The position numbers and the translations under genes were made by a program. The notes beneath the pieces are model-generated. The model made no database searches and was not told where the DNA came from. It was given only the letters and a program-made list of their open reading frames with translations. This document shows positions 16,993 through 24,151 of a stretch of DNA of 64,000 bases, piece by piece. The stretch covers positions 1 to 64,000 of the forward strand of contig JAIBCC010000017.1 in the NCBI GenBank assembly GCA_019694395.1, in the 5' to 3' direction. The stretch is from Pyrinomonadaceae bacterium. GTDB lineage: Bacteria; Acidobacteriota; Blastocatellia; Pyrinomonadales; Pyrinomonadaceae. Position 1 is the stretch's first letter. The number at the start of each line of letters is the position of its first letter.

Positions 16993-17448
16993 TTATTCTA
17001 ATGGAGATGGAAATCTATTTTTGAAATCAAACGCCAATTCTGATGCTCCGTTTTTTTGCAAATGGTCGAGTTTTTCTACTGCTTCCTCAACCGTTGGAAA
17101 TTGTCCCAAAGGAATCCACCACATCGCGGTTGAAGCTTTGCCGAAAAGATGAAACCATTCTTTCCGCCGCCTCAAAAAGTCGGTGTGAAAGGTTTTAAAA
17201 ACGTAATTTTCCAGCGACTCCATATTTTTCCACACGGAAATATTGATCAGAATTTGCTCGTCATCATACGGATTAAAAGCGGTTGCATTATTATTATCGT
17301 CTTTTAACCGCCAGATAAACCCTTCGCTGTTTTCCGCTAAATCATTTACTTTCTCTAAATTATCAACAAATTCCTGCATAACCGGATCGTTGATATTAAC
17401 GCCTTTCATTCGGGCAATATTTATTTGGGCAAGTTGATATTTGTTCAT
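16993..17448 (-). CDS. DUF3291 protein
   Basis: A 151-residue protein that fits the DUF3291 family: MNKYQLAQINIARMKGVNIN at the start, FVDNLEKVNDLAENSEGFIW, and ISVWKNMESLENYVFKTFH. The family has a ferredoxin-like fold related to heme- or small-molecule-binding monooxygenases such as ABM proteins, and no activity is established to my knowledge. The conserved tail STAMWWIPLGQFPTVEEAVE is present. It lies 16 bp after the stop of the sulfurtransferase gene on the same strand and may be co-transcribed with it. Confidence 0.85.
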   Translation of the reverse strand: MNKYQLAQINIARMKGVNINDPVMQEFVDNLEKVNDLAENSEGFIWRLKDDNNNATAFNPYDDEQILINISVWKNMESLENYVFKTFHTDFLRRRKEWFHLFGKASTAMWWIPLGQFPTVEEAVEKLDHLQKNGASELAFDFKNRFPSPLE

Positions 17449-17464
17449 TCGAGACTGATTTTTT

Positions 17465-18325
17465 TTAATTATTTTCTTCCTTCAATGCCATCGGACGTTC
17501 ATTGCGCGACCATTCGCTCCACGAACCCACATAAAGCTGCGGAATTTCCATTCCGGCGTAATCAAAAGCCAAAAGAGTATGACAAGCCGTAACACCCGAA
17601 CCGCAATGAACGATCACATTTTGAGTTTCTTTACCGTTCAAAATCGTTGAATATTTTTCCTTCAATTGTTCAGGCGACAGATAAAAGCCTTTTTCATCAA
17701 GGTTTTCCGCAAACGGAATATTGACCGCTCCCGGAATATGTCCGGCAATCAAATCAAGCGGTTCCCGCAGTCCCTCAAACCGATCTTTTTCCCGAACATC
17801 AATCACTAAAAATTTTTCGTCCTGGCGGGCTTTTTCAACTTGTTCAATATTGGCAGTCGGTAATTGCCAATTCTCAATTTTATATTCGTCAACTTTTGGC
17901 GCAGTTTTTTCGCCGGAACTGACTGGAAAACCCGCTTTGACAGCCAAATCATAACCGCCGTTCAGCACTTGAACTTTTTGATGTCCGACAGCTTTTAACA
18001 TCCACCAAAACCGCGATGCGGCATTCGCGCCGTTTTTGTCATCATAAGCAACAACATGACTATTTGGCGTAATCCCTAACTTTTGCAATAGTTTAGAAAA
18101 TTGATCCACTGTCGGGAGCGGATGCCGTCCGCCGTTTGCCGCATCAGGTTTTATATCGGCAAGATCATTATTCAAATCAACAAAAAACGCACCCGCCAAA
18201 TGCTCGGCATTGTAACGCTCTTTGGCATCTGCACCGATTCTGACATCAATCAAAATTAAATCGTTTTGAGAATGAATTTCTGTTAATTCATCGGGATTTA
18301 TTAACGGAGAAAGTTTATTTACCAT
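17465..18325 (-). CDS. Two-domain sulfurtransferase (3-mercaptopyruvate/thiosulfate type)
   Basis: A 286-residue protein with two rhodanese domains. The N-terminal one (residues about 5-125) is inactive and structural. The C-terminal one carries the catalytic cysteine in VIVHCGSGVTACHTLLA, and its loop CGSGVT is the form seen in 3-mercaptopyruvate sulfurtransferases. Both domains keep the rhodanese entrance motif (LIDVRIGADAKERYNAEHLA and LVIDVREKDRFEG, the latter followed by AGHIPGAVNIPF). It transfers sulfur to thiol acceptors or cyanide. The ATG at 18325 is chosen over a TTG three codons earlier. Precise donor specificity needs enzymology. Confidence 0.9.
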   Translation of the reverse strand: MVNKLSPLINPDELTEIHSQNDLILIDVRIGADAKERYNAEHLAGAFFVDLNNDLADIKPDAANGGRHPLPTVDQFSKLLQKLGITPNSHVVAYDDKNGANAASRFWWMLKAVGHQKVQVLNGGYDLAVKAGFPVSSGEKTAPKVDEYKIENWQLPTANIEQVEKARQDEKFLVIDVREKDRFEGLREPLDLIAGHIPGAVNIPFAENLDEKGFYLSPEQLKEKYSTILNGKETQNVIVHCGSGVTACHTLLAFDYAGMEIPQLYVGSWSEWSRNERPMALKEENN

Positions 18326-18376
18326 AAATTTCAAGTTTTGCCGAATGTAATGCTAAAAGTCAAAACAGCTTCTTCT

Positions 18377-18676
18377 TCAATTTCTCCAACTTTGCAAAAT
18401 ATCCCAATTTTCCCGCGAGAGCGTTATTCCCTTTGGAAAATGTGAAAGAAAATCTTCGCGCAATCGCGGCGCGTGATTTTGTAAATATTCGTCCAAAGCC
18501 TTTTGGTCGTGCGCGTGATATTGAATCCGATACCGATTTTGGCTGGCACGCGTTAAAAACGCACCACTGAAACATCTCGTTTCTAAAAGGTCAGGAATAT
18601 GCGTTTCCCGCATATATTTTTCGTAATTTGCAACTAAATTCGGTTCAACTTCGGCAGTTATTTCGTAGATTATCAT
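18377..18676 (-). CDS. DUF4286 protein
   Basis: A 99-residue protein that matches DUF4286: MIIYEITAEVEPNLVANYEK with a conserved Tyr-Glu start, HIPDLLETRCFSGAFLTRAS, YRIQYHAHDQKALDEYLQ, and HAPRLREDFLSHFP. The family is a dimeric alpha-beta-barrel-type small protein of unknown role, common in Acidobacteriota, Bacteroidota and Proteobacteria. It lies upstream of the sulfurtransferase with a 51-bp gap and divergent from the rubrerythrin operon. Confidence 0.85.
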   Translation of the reverse strand: MIIYEITAEVEPNLVANYEKYMRETHIPDLLETRCFSGAFLTRASQNRYRIQYHAHDQKALDEYLQNHAPRLREDFLSHFPKGITLSRENWDILQSWRN

Positions 18677-18738
18677 TTTATGGTTTTCTAATTTTTTATT
18701 TATTGTAATATTTTTGGCGAAAAATTTCTTTATTTCTC

Positions 18739-18781
18739 TTGACTTAGGATATTTTCCAATTTACAGTTAGAATTATTCTAA
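18739..18781 (+). promoter_or_regulatory. Rubrerythrin promoter with PerR/Fur-like box
   Basis: The -35 TTGACT (18739-18744) and -10 TACAGT (18762-18767) are 17 bp apart. Immediately downstream is TTAGAATTATTCTAA (18767-18781), a perfect 7-1-7 palindrome differing from the PerR consensus TTATAATTATTATAA at one symmetric pair of positions. Repressor binding there would block transcription start. A rubrerythrin gene is a classical PerR target, so peroxide induction is likely (inference). Confidence 0.65.
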
Positions 18782-18812
18782 ATCTAATTCAAATAAAAAT
18801 CTGGAGGAAATT

Positions 18813-19232
18813 ATGGCTGAACTTAAAGGTTCTAAAACCCAAGAAAACTTAAAAGCTGCGTTTGCAGGTGAATCACAGGCGAATCGTCGTTATTTGTATT
18901 TTGCCAAAATCGCTGATGTCGAAGGCTATCCCGAAGTTGCCGGAAACTTCCGCGATACCGCAGAAGGCGAAACCGGACACGCACACGGACATATGGATTA
19001 TTTGAAATCCTGCGGCGATCCGGCAACCGATCTGCCGTTTGGCGATACGATTTCAAATCTGCAATCGGCAGTTCACGGCGAAACGCACGAATATACCGAT
19101 ATGTATCCGGGAATGGCGAAAACCGCTCGTGAAGAAGGATTTAACGAAATTGCGGACTGGTTTGAAACTTTGGCAAAAGCCGAAAAATCACACGCCGGAC
19201 GTTTCCAATCGCTTTTGGACAGCATTAGTTAA
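18813..19232 (+). CDS. Rubrerythrin (diiron domain only)
   Basis: A 139-residue four-helix diiron protein that reduces hydrogen peroxide. Ligand motifs are [42 protein letters not shown] and EKSHAGRF, giving the ExxH pairs of the family. The rubredoxin domain of classical rubrerythrins is absent, so a separate electron donor is needed; the Fe-S protein encoded next is a candidate. The start has an excellent ribosome site (GGAGG, 5 bases before the ATG). A PerR-like operator overlaps the promoter. It is the first gene of a peroxide-response operon with the Fe-S oxidoreductase and DUF3501 genes. Confidence 0.93.
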   Translation: MAELKGSKTQENLKAAFAGESQANRRYLYFAKIADVEGYPEVAGNFRDTAEGETGHAHGHMDYLKSCGDPATDLPFGDTISNLQSAVHGETHEYTDMYPGMAKTAREEGFNEIADWFETLAKAEKSHAGRFQSLLDSIS

Positions 19233-19233
19233 A

Positions 19234-19346
19234 AGTAGCAGAAGCAGTAGCAGAGGCAGTTTTCTCTTAGAGATTGACAACTGTTTAACTGCTACTGTTT
19301 CTGAATATCAAACTCATTTACTGCCACTGCTTCTGCCGCTGCTACT
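19234..19346. repeat. Palindrome of AGCAG words between rubrerythrin and Fe-S protein genes
   Basis: Left arm AGTAGCAGAAGCAGTAGCAG (19234 onward) is complementary to the right arm ending CTTCTGCCGCTGCTACT at 19346, with a partial third copy (ACTGCTACTGTTTCTG) between. It starts 2 bp after the rubrerythrin stop and ends 8 bp before the next ATG, so the operon transcript carries a long hairpin there. Confidence 0.72.
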
Positions 19347-19353
19347 GAAAAAT

Positions 19354-20676
19354 ATGGATAAAAACATTTCTTACGCACCAACAGACGGACTTTCCTACGA
19401 TCCAACCGAAGAAAAATATTGGAATAAAGAAGGTCTAAATAAAGAGATTGAAAGGACTTTTGAGATTTGTCACGGTTGCCGGATGTGTTTTAAATACTGC
19501 GACAGTTTTCCGTCATTGTTCAAATTTATTGACGAAAATCACGATGGCGATGTCCGCAAAATTACTGCCAAAGAAACCGAGCAGGTGATGGACGAATGTT
19601 TCCAATGCAAGCTCTGCGAAGTGCAATGTCCATACACCGAACGCGATAATCACGAGTTCAAACTCGATTTTCCCAAGCTTGTTCATCGCTACAAAGCCAT
19701 TCGTCACAAAGAAAAAGGCGCAAGCTTGCGCGACAAAGTTTTGGGCGATCCCGACAAAGCCGGAAAAATGGCGCGAGCCTTGCCCGTCATTTTGGCAAAC
19801 ACGGCGAACCGCAACAAAATTCACCGATATTTCTTTGAAAAAGTTGTCGGCGTGCATCGTGACAAATTGCTTCCTGATTTTGCGGGCGAAACTTTTGAAA
19901 AATGGGCGGAGAAAAACGGAAAGATTTCCAGCGAAGGCGAAGTTGTTCTTTTCCAAACCTGTTACGTCCAAAACAATGAGCCTGAAATCGGAAAAGATAC
20001 GGTCGAAGTTTTAGAAAAAAATCAGGTCAAAGTTGCTTGTTCCAAAGGTTTGGAATGCTGCGGAATGCCCGCCTGGGAACACGGCGACATCGAAACTCTG
20101 CAAAAACGGGCGAAAAATAATATCGAAAAATTGATTCCGTTTGTCGAAAAAGGTGCAAAAGTTTTGGCAATAAACCCAACTTGCGCGATGATGCTGCGCC
20201 GCGAATATCCGAGTTTAGTTGAATTAAAAGATCGTGCAAATGCTGAGAAATTAGCTGCTGCCACGATGGATCCGAGCGAATTTTTGTGGTCAATTCGCAA
20301 TGAAGAACGCTTTAACACCGAAGTCAAATCTAAACCCGGTGAAAAAATTTCGTATCACGCGCCGTGTCACCTGCGGGCGCAAGCTGTCGGTTTCAAAGGT
20401 CGCGATCTGATTCGCAAAATTTTGGGAGTGATACCTGCAACCACCATGGAATGTTGCGGACACGACGGCACTTACGCAATGACGGTTGAAGGTTTCGAGC
20501 CATCACAGCGGATTGGTAAAAAAGCCTTTGACGGAATGAAGCAGGAAAAATCCGCCGAAGTTTGGGCAACCGATTGCCCTTTAGCAGCGATTCAATTTGA
20601 GCAGCACGCCGGAGTTAAACCGATGCACCCGATGACAATTTTAGCAAAAGCCTATCGCGGGGATGATTTTAAATAA
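19354..20676 (+). CDS. GlpC/HdrD-like Fe-S oxidoreductase with two CCG domains
   Basis: A 440-residue protein with two N-terminal [4Fe-4S] motifs (CHGCRMCFKYCDSFP and CFQCKLCEVQCPY) and two C-terminal cysteine-rich CCG domains (LECCGMPAWEHGD and MECCGHDGTYAM, with HAPCHLRAQAVGF between). This is the layout of GlpC and the heterodisulfide-reductase D subunit. It probably passes electrons to the rubrerythrin encoded just upstream, which lacks its own rubredoxin. The ATG at 19354 is chosen. An open frame extends back into the rubrerythrin gene but would translate the palindrome. The next gene starts 3 bp after its stop. Confidence 0.92.
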   Translation: MDKNISYAPTDGLSYDPTEEKYWNKEGLNKEIERTFEICHGCRMCFKYCDSFPSLFKFIDENHDGDVRKITAKETEQVMDECFQCKLCEVQCPYTERDNHEFKLDFPKLVHRYKAIRHKEKGASLRDKVLGDPDKAGKMARALPVILANTANRNKIHRYFFEKVVGVHRDKLLPDFAGETFEKWAEKNGKISSEGEVVLFQTCYVQNNEPEIGKDTVEVLEKNQVKVACSKGLECCGMPAWEHGDIETLQKRAKNNIEKLIPFVEKGAKVLAINPTCAMMLRREYPSLVELKDRANAEKLAAATMDPSEFLWSIRNEERFNTEVKSKPGEKISYHAPCHLRAQAVGFKGRDLIRKILGVIPATTMECCGHDGTYAMTVEGFEPSQRIGKKAFDGMKQEKSAEVWATDCPLAAIQFEQHAGVKPMHPMTILAKAYRGDDFK

Positions 20677-20679
20677 AAA

Positions 20680-21396
20680 ATGACTGAATTGGGACAATTG
20701 CTCAGCGAACATAAAGAAAATGCCAAAGCAACCGGCTCAACCTTGCTTATTGGTTTTATCTGTTTCGGCTTGACTATTCCGATGACTGTCCTCTTTTTAC
20801 AAGAAAAATCCCTTTCATTTAACAAAATCCTTTTCGGTTTATGCGGTATTTTCAGTCTGATTGGCGGAATCGGCTGCGTTCAGTCTTTCCTAAAAAATCG
20901 CGGCGGAAGCGTGGAAATTTACGAAAACGGTTTAATTGCCAACAAAGGCGGCAAAAAACACGTTGCTTTGTGGGAAGAAATTGCGGTGGTTAAAGAAAGT
21001 ATCGAAAAGATGTATATGAAAGGCAGTTACATTTACGACCGCTATCTCTACACGATTGAAAAGAAAAACGGCGAAACTTTTGAATTGAGCAATATGGTTT
21101 CCGACATTGACCAAATCGGGCAAACTATCAAAGTCAAAACTCTCGGTATTTTATATCCGCAAGCCAAAGAAAAAATTAACAAGGGCGAACAGGTTTTATT
21201 TGATTCGCTTTTTGTTGATAAAAATGGACTAAGCGGAATTCCGTGGGCAGAGCTTTCTGCCTTGAGAGTTAAAGAAGGAACAATCGAAGTCGTTGATAAA
21301 AGAGGTAAATCACTTGTTAAAGGCTCATATGCGGCAACACCAAATGCTCATTTGTTAGTTAAGTTATTGGAAGAAAAGTTATTAGTTGATCGGTAA
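20680..21396 (+). CDS. DUF6585-like membrane protein
   Basis: A 238-residue protein with two adjacent membrane helices near residues 23-43 and 49-68 (TGSTLLIGFICFGLTIPMTV, then FGLCGIFSLIGGIG). A cytoplasmic part rich in beta strands follows: VEIYENGLIANKGGKKHVAL, WEEIAVVKESIEKMYMKGSY, and near the end LSGIPWAELSALRVKEG. The repeated pattern of a bent strand, a Trp-Glu-Glu/Trp-Ala-Glu turn and an x-V-x-x-G sequence resembles the PH-like DUF6585 family; this is a tentative assignment. It sits inside the peroxide-response operon between the Fe-S protein and DUF3501, with 3 and 6 bp gaps, but its role there is unknown. Confidence 0.7.
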   Translation: MTELGQLLSEHKENAKATGSTLLIGFICFGLTIPMTVLFLQEKSLSFNKILFGLCGIFSLIGGIGCVQSFLKNRGGSVEIYENGLIANKGGKKHVALWEEIAVVKESIEKMYMKGSYIYDRYLYTIEKKNGETFELSNMVSDIDQIGQTIKVKTLGILYPQAKEKINKGEQVLFDSLFVDKNGLSGIPWAELSALRVKEGTIEVVDKRGKSLVKGSYAATPNAHLLVKLLEEKLLVDR

Positions 21397-21402
21397 ACAA
21401 AA

Positions 21403-21957
21403 ATGAAAAAGGTAGAAAGAAGCGAAATTTTAGATTACGTTACATACGAAGAGCAAAGGGCGGAAATTCGATCTAATGCGATGAAAGCAAAAGATTTACG
21501 GCGCATTCATCTCGGCGAAAATCTCACCTTTTTATTTGAAAATATAGTAACGGTTCGCTATCAAATTCTCGAAATGGTTCGCGCTGAAAAGATGGTCAAA
21601 GAAGCCGATATTCAGCACGAAATCAAAACTTACAATGAGTTGATCGGTGAAAATGGTGAAATTTGCTGCACACTTTTAGTTGAAATTGCCGATGCAACCG
21701 AACGCGCCGAAAAACTTGCCAAATGGGTTGGTTTGCCGGAAAAAATTTATCTTAAATTTGCCGATGAATCCAAGGCTTTTGCTCAGGTTGATGCGCGGCA
21801 AAACGAAGACGAAAAAATCAGTTCGGTGCAGTTTTTAAAGTTTAATTGCGGCAGCAAAAAACCTATTGCAATTGGTTGCGAACACGAGGCTTACAAAAAC
21901 GAAACCGAATTGAATGATACTCAAAAAATTGCGTTAGCCGAAGATTTGTCTTTTTAG
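21403..21957 (+). CDS. DUF3501 protein
   Basis: A 184-residue protein that I recognise as DUF3501. It opens with VERSEILDYVTYEEQRAEIR and has RRIHLGENLTFLFENIVTVR, MVRAEKMVKEADIQHEIKTY, and a C-terminal half with FLKFNCGSKKPIAIGCEHEA. In many genomes DUF3501 genes sit next to rubrerythrin and a GlpC-like Fe-S protein, as here, so a role in that peroxide-reduction system is the natural inference. No activity is established. The final residues IALAEDLSF are repeated in a remnant 800 bp downstream. Confidence 0.88.
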   Translation: MKKVERSEILDYVTYEEQRAEIRSNAMKAKDLRRIHLGENLTFLFENIVTVRYQILEMVRAEKMVKEADIQHEIKTYNELIGENGEICCTLLVEIADATERAEKLAKWVGLPEKIYLKFADESKAFAQVDARQNEDEKISSVQFLKFNCGSKKPIAIGCEHEAYKNETELNDTQKIALAEDLSF

Positions 21958-21985
21958 AAATTGACGAATACAATGTTGACTAAAT

Positions 21986-22726
21986 ATGACAACTTGTTTG
22001 AATTGCGAAAATAATTTTGAAGGTAATTTTTGTAATAATTGCGGTCAAAAATCCTCAACTCATCGTTTTACGATGCACGAATGGCTGCACGAAATTCCGC
22101 ATAGTATTTTGCACGTTGACAGTGGTTTTTTCTTAACCATTAAAACCTTGTTTTTACGCCACGGAAACGCAGTTCGTGAGTATTTAGCAGGCAAACGAAA
22201 ACTTCTTTTCAGCCCTTTTTTATATGTTTTGGTCTGGTGCGGAGTTTATGTTGTCATCAGTCATTATCTTGAAAATCCGACTGAAACCACTAAGCAAATT
22301 GAACTTAAAGACCTTAATCAAGCATTTGAATACATTTCCGAGCACTACTACAAAATAATTATCATTTTGATGATTATTCCAATGACAATTTCCACCTATT
22401 TTGCGTATCTAAAATCGGGTTTTAACTTTGCTGAAAATTTAGTATTGAATGCTTATTTAACCGGACAACTGGTTATTGCGGATATAATTTTACTACTGAT
22501 TTCCGCCGCAAGTTTTAATAACGAACATAAATTATTCCTCGCTCTGGTTGAATTTTTAATCAAATATCCGTATTGGTTTGTGATGTATTGGAAATTTTTC
22601 AAACCAACCAAATGGTATTGGGGAATTTTACAATTTATCCTTTCACAGATAATTTTATGGCTTGCACTAAATATTTTTATTCTGATTGCTGCGTTTGTTT
22701 TGATTACGGTAAAAGGTTCGCATTGA
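21986..22726 (+). CDS. DUF3667 membrane protein with N-terminal zinc ribbon
   Basis: A 246-residue protein. Residues 4-21 form a zinc-ribbon-like CxxC...CxxC (TCLNCENNFEGNFCNNCGQK), followed by the DUF3667 signature FTMHEWLHEIPHSILHVDSG and TLFLRHGNAVREYLAGKR. Four to five membrane helices follow. DUF3667 proteins are widespread in Bacteroidota and Acidobacteriota and have no known function. It lies 28 bp after DUF3501. A 10-codon remnant resembling the DUF3501 C-terminus follows its stop, suggesting it was inserted between DUF3501 and the next gene. Confidence 0.85.
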   Translation: MTTCLNCENNFEGNFCNNCGQKSSTHRFTMHEWLHEIPHSILHVDSGFFLTIKTLFLRHGNAVREYLAGKRKLLFSPFLYVLVWCGVYVVISHYLENPTETTKQIELKDLNQAFEYISEHYYKIIIILMIIPMTISTYFAYLKSGFNFAENLVLNAYLTGQLVIADIILLLISAASFNNEHKLFLALVEFLIKYPYWFVMYWKFFKPTKWYWGILQFILSQIILWLALNIFILIAAFVLITVKGSH

Positions 22727-22752
22727 TGAACGCCAAAACTTAAGACGTGCCC

Positions 22753-22782
22753 AAAATTGCATTAGCAGAGGATTTGAGTTAA
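22753..22782 (+). pseudogene. Remnant of a DUF3501 gene 3' end
   Basis: The 30 bases encode KIALAEDLS and a stop, matching the end of the DUF3501 protein (KIALAEDLSF) at 21926-21957. There is no start and no upstream homology beyond a few codons. The most likely origin is duplication when the DUF3667 gene was placed after DUF3501. Confidence 0.5.
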
Positions 22783-22794
22783 TTTTTGTGAGAA

Positions 22795-23235
22795 ATGGAT
22801 ATTGAATCCCTCAAATACATTTTTTTCGGTGCTTCAATCTTATTTTGTTTTTTTTCTTTCCTTCGGTCAGAAAAATTAATTGAACCGTCATTCTTTAACA
22901 AAAGTGCCGTCATCGCAGTTATTTCAACGATTATCGGAATTTTATTTGAAAAAACTAATATATTTGATATGCCTGTTGGAATAGCTTTAGTTTTAATGTC
23001 ACTGACAACAATTTACTTACTCTATTTTCGAATTTTACACATTATTTTTCTCAAATGGAAACGATTTGATCCTCATCCAATGTCCCGAATTCAAGACATT
23101 GGGCATTATCCCTTTAATAAGTCTAAAAATAAAAGAGTAGTCATTTGGGAGGATTTTGTATTCACCACACTTCACGTCATACTTCCAATTTTTAGCATTC
23201 TCTTCTTACTCTTTTATTTTGCAGGAAGGCTTTAA
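22795..23235 (+). CDS. Small polytopic membrane protein, unknown
   Basis: A 146-residue hydrophobic protein with four probable membrane helices (residues about 5-22, 39-56, 62-88 and 122-143). The segment between helices 3 and 4 is polar and contains RFDPHPMSRIQDIGHYPFNK. I do not recognise the family. The ATG at 22795 follows GTGAGAA, a weak ribosome site. It follows the DUF3501-tail remnant by 12 bp and precedes the M28 peptidase gene by about 50 bp on the same strand. Confidence 0.65.
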   Translation: MDIESLKYIFFGASILFCFFSFLRSEKLIEPSFFNKSAVIAVISTIIGILFEKTNIFDMPVGIALVLMSLTTIYLLYFRILHIIFLKWKRFDPHPMSRIQDIGHYPFNKSKNKRVVIWEDFVFTTLHVILPIFSILFLLFYFAGRL

Positions 23236-23284
23236 TTTTTCTATCTTTTGCTTTCTCGCAATTTCTGATAAACTGCCCAACATT

Positions 23285-24106
23285 ATGAAAATACTCGCTT
23301 TGCTCATCTTACTTTTTGCTTTTAACGCCTTTGGGCAGCCAACTAATAAAATAAACTCAACTCAGGAAGAATTAGAGGAAACTGTCAAACTTGCGCCTTG
23401 CGACTCAAAACAAAGGCTTGAGGCAGTCAAAAAACTTTTTGCTCAAATGGGCGCAAAAGAAGAAGAAATTACAGTTGAATCATTTGATAAAGACAAGATC
23501 AAAAATGTCGTGGTCAAATTAAAAGGATTGACCGATGAAACGGTCATTGTCGGCGCACATTACGACAAAACCGATGCCGGATGCGGAGCGATTGATAATT
23601 GGACGGGGGTTTCGATAGTTGCACATCTTTACAAAACTTTCCGTCAGATGACAAATGAAAAATCCTATATTTTTGTGGCTTTTGATCAGGAAGAAAAAGG
23701 CTTGCTCGGTTCGGCGGCGATGGTCAAAGCCATTCCGCGAGAATCATGGCGGCAATATTGTGCGATGGTAAATCTTGATAGTTTCGGCATTTCCACGCCT
23801 TTTTCTCTGGCTCAAACCAGTAGTCCTGAAATGGTAGAAATAGCCAACAATGCAGCAACTCAGTTAAATGTAAAATATGCAAATCTCACATTTGCCGGCG
23901 CAGATGCTGACTCATCGTCCTTCAAAATAAATCGAATTCCTGCCATCACTTTCAGCGGTTTGGATAACAAGTGGCAGGATTATTTGCATTCCAAAAACGA
24001 CAAGCTTGAACGAATAAATATGACAAGCGTTTATTTAGGCTATCGTTTTGCTCTGACCTTTATCAACAAGTTGGAAATGATTAGCTGCAGCAAATTAAAA
24101 AGATAA
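23285..24106 (+). CDS. Secreted M28-family zinc peptidase
   Basis: A 273-residue protein with a signal peptide (MKILALLILLFAFNAFG). The di-zinc aminopeptidase fold is clear: HYDKTDAGCGAIDNWTGVSI supplies the first metal ligands (His, Asp), FVAFDQEEKGLLGSAAMV the Glu-Glu pair, NLDSFG another ligand, and HSKNDKLERI the last His. Members cleave N-terminal amino acids from peptides. It is likely exported to the periplasm or beyond. The ATG at 23285 is chosen because it begins the signal peptide; an in-frame start at 23156 inside the preceding gene is not used. It is transcribed toward nhaA. Confidence 0.9.
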   Translation: MKILALLILLFAFNAFGQPTNKINSTQEELEETVKLAPCDSKQRLEAVKKLFAQMGAKEEEITVESFDKDKIKNVVVKLKGLTDETVIVGAHYDKTDAGCGAIDNWTGVSIVAHLYKTFRQMTNEKSYIFVAFDQEEKGLLGSAAMVKAIPRESWRQYCAMVNLDSFGISTPFSLAQTSSPEMVEIANNAATQLNVKYANLTFAGADADSSSFKINRIPAITFSGLDNKWQDYLHSKNDKLERINMTSVYLGYRFALTFINKLEMISCSKLKR

Positions 24107-24131
24107 GAATTTCAGAACTTCAACGGTCTTT

Positions 24132-24140
24132 TGCTATAAT
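24132..24140 (+). promoter_or_regulatory. Extended -10 promoter of nhaA
   Basis: TGCTATAAT is an extended -10 element (TGn-TATAAT) ending 11 bases before the ATG at 24152. No Shine-Dalgarno sequence separates them, so the transcript would have a very short leader or be leaderless. Confidence 0.5.
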
Positions 24141-24151
24141 TTTATTGATTT

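Noticed and set aside
18326..18334. TTG start of the sulfurtransferase
   Set aside because: Adds only three residues; the ATG at 18325 fits the family N-terminus equally well and is the more common start.
19039..19353. Open frame extending the Fe-S oxidoreductase back into the rubrerythrin gene
   Set aside because: It would translate the AGCAG palindrome and overlap rubrerythrin; the first family-like residues begin at the ATG at 19354.
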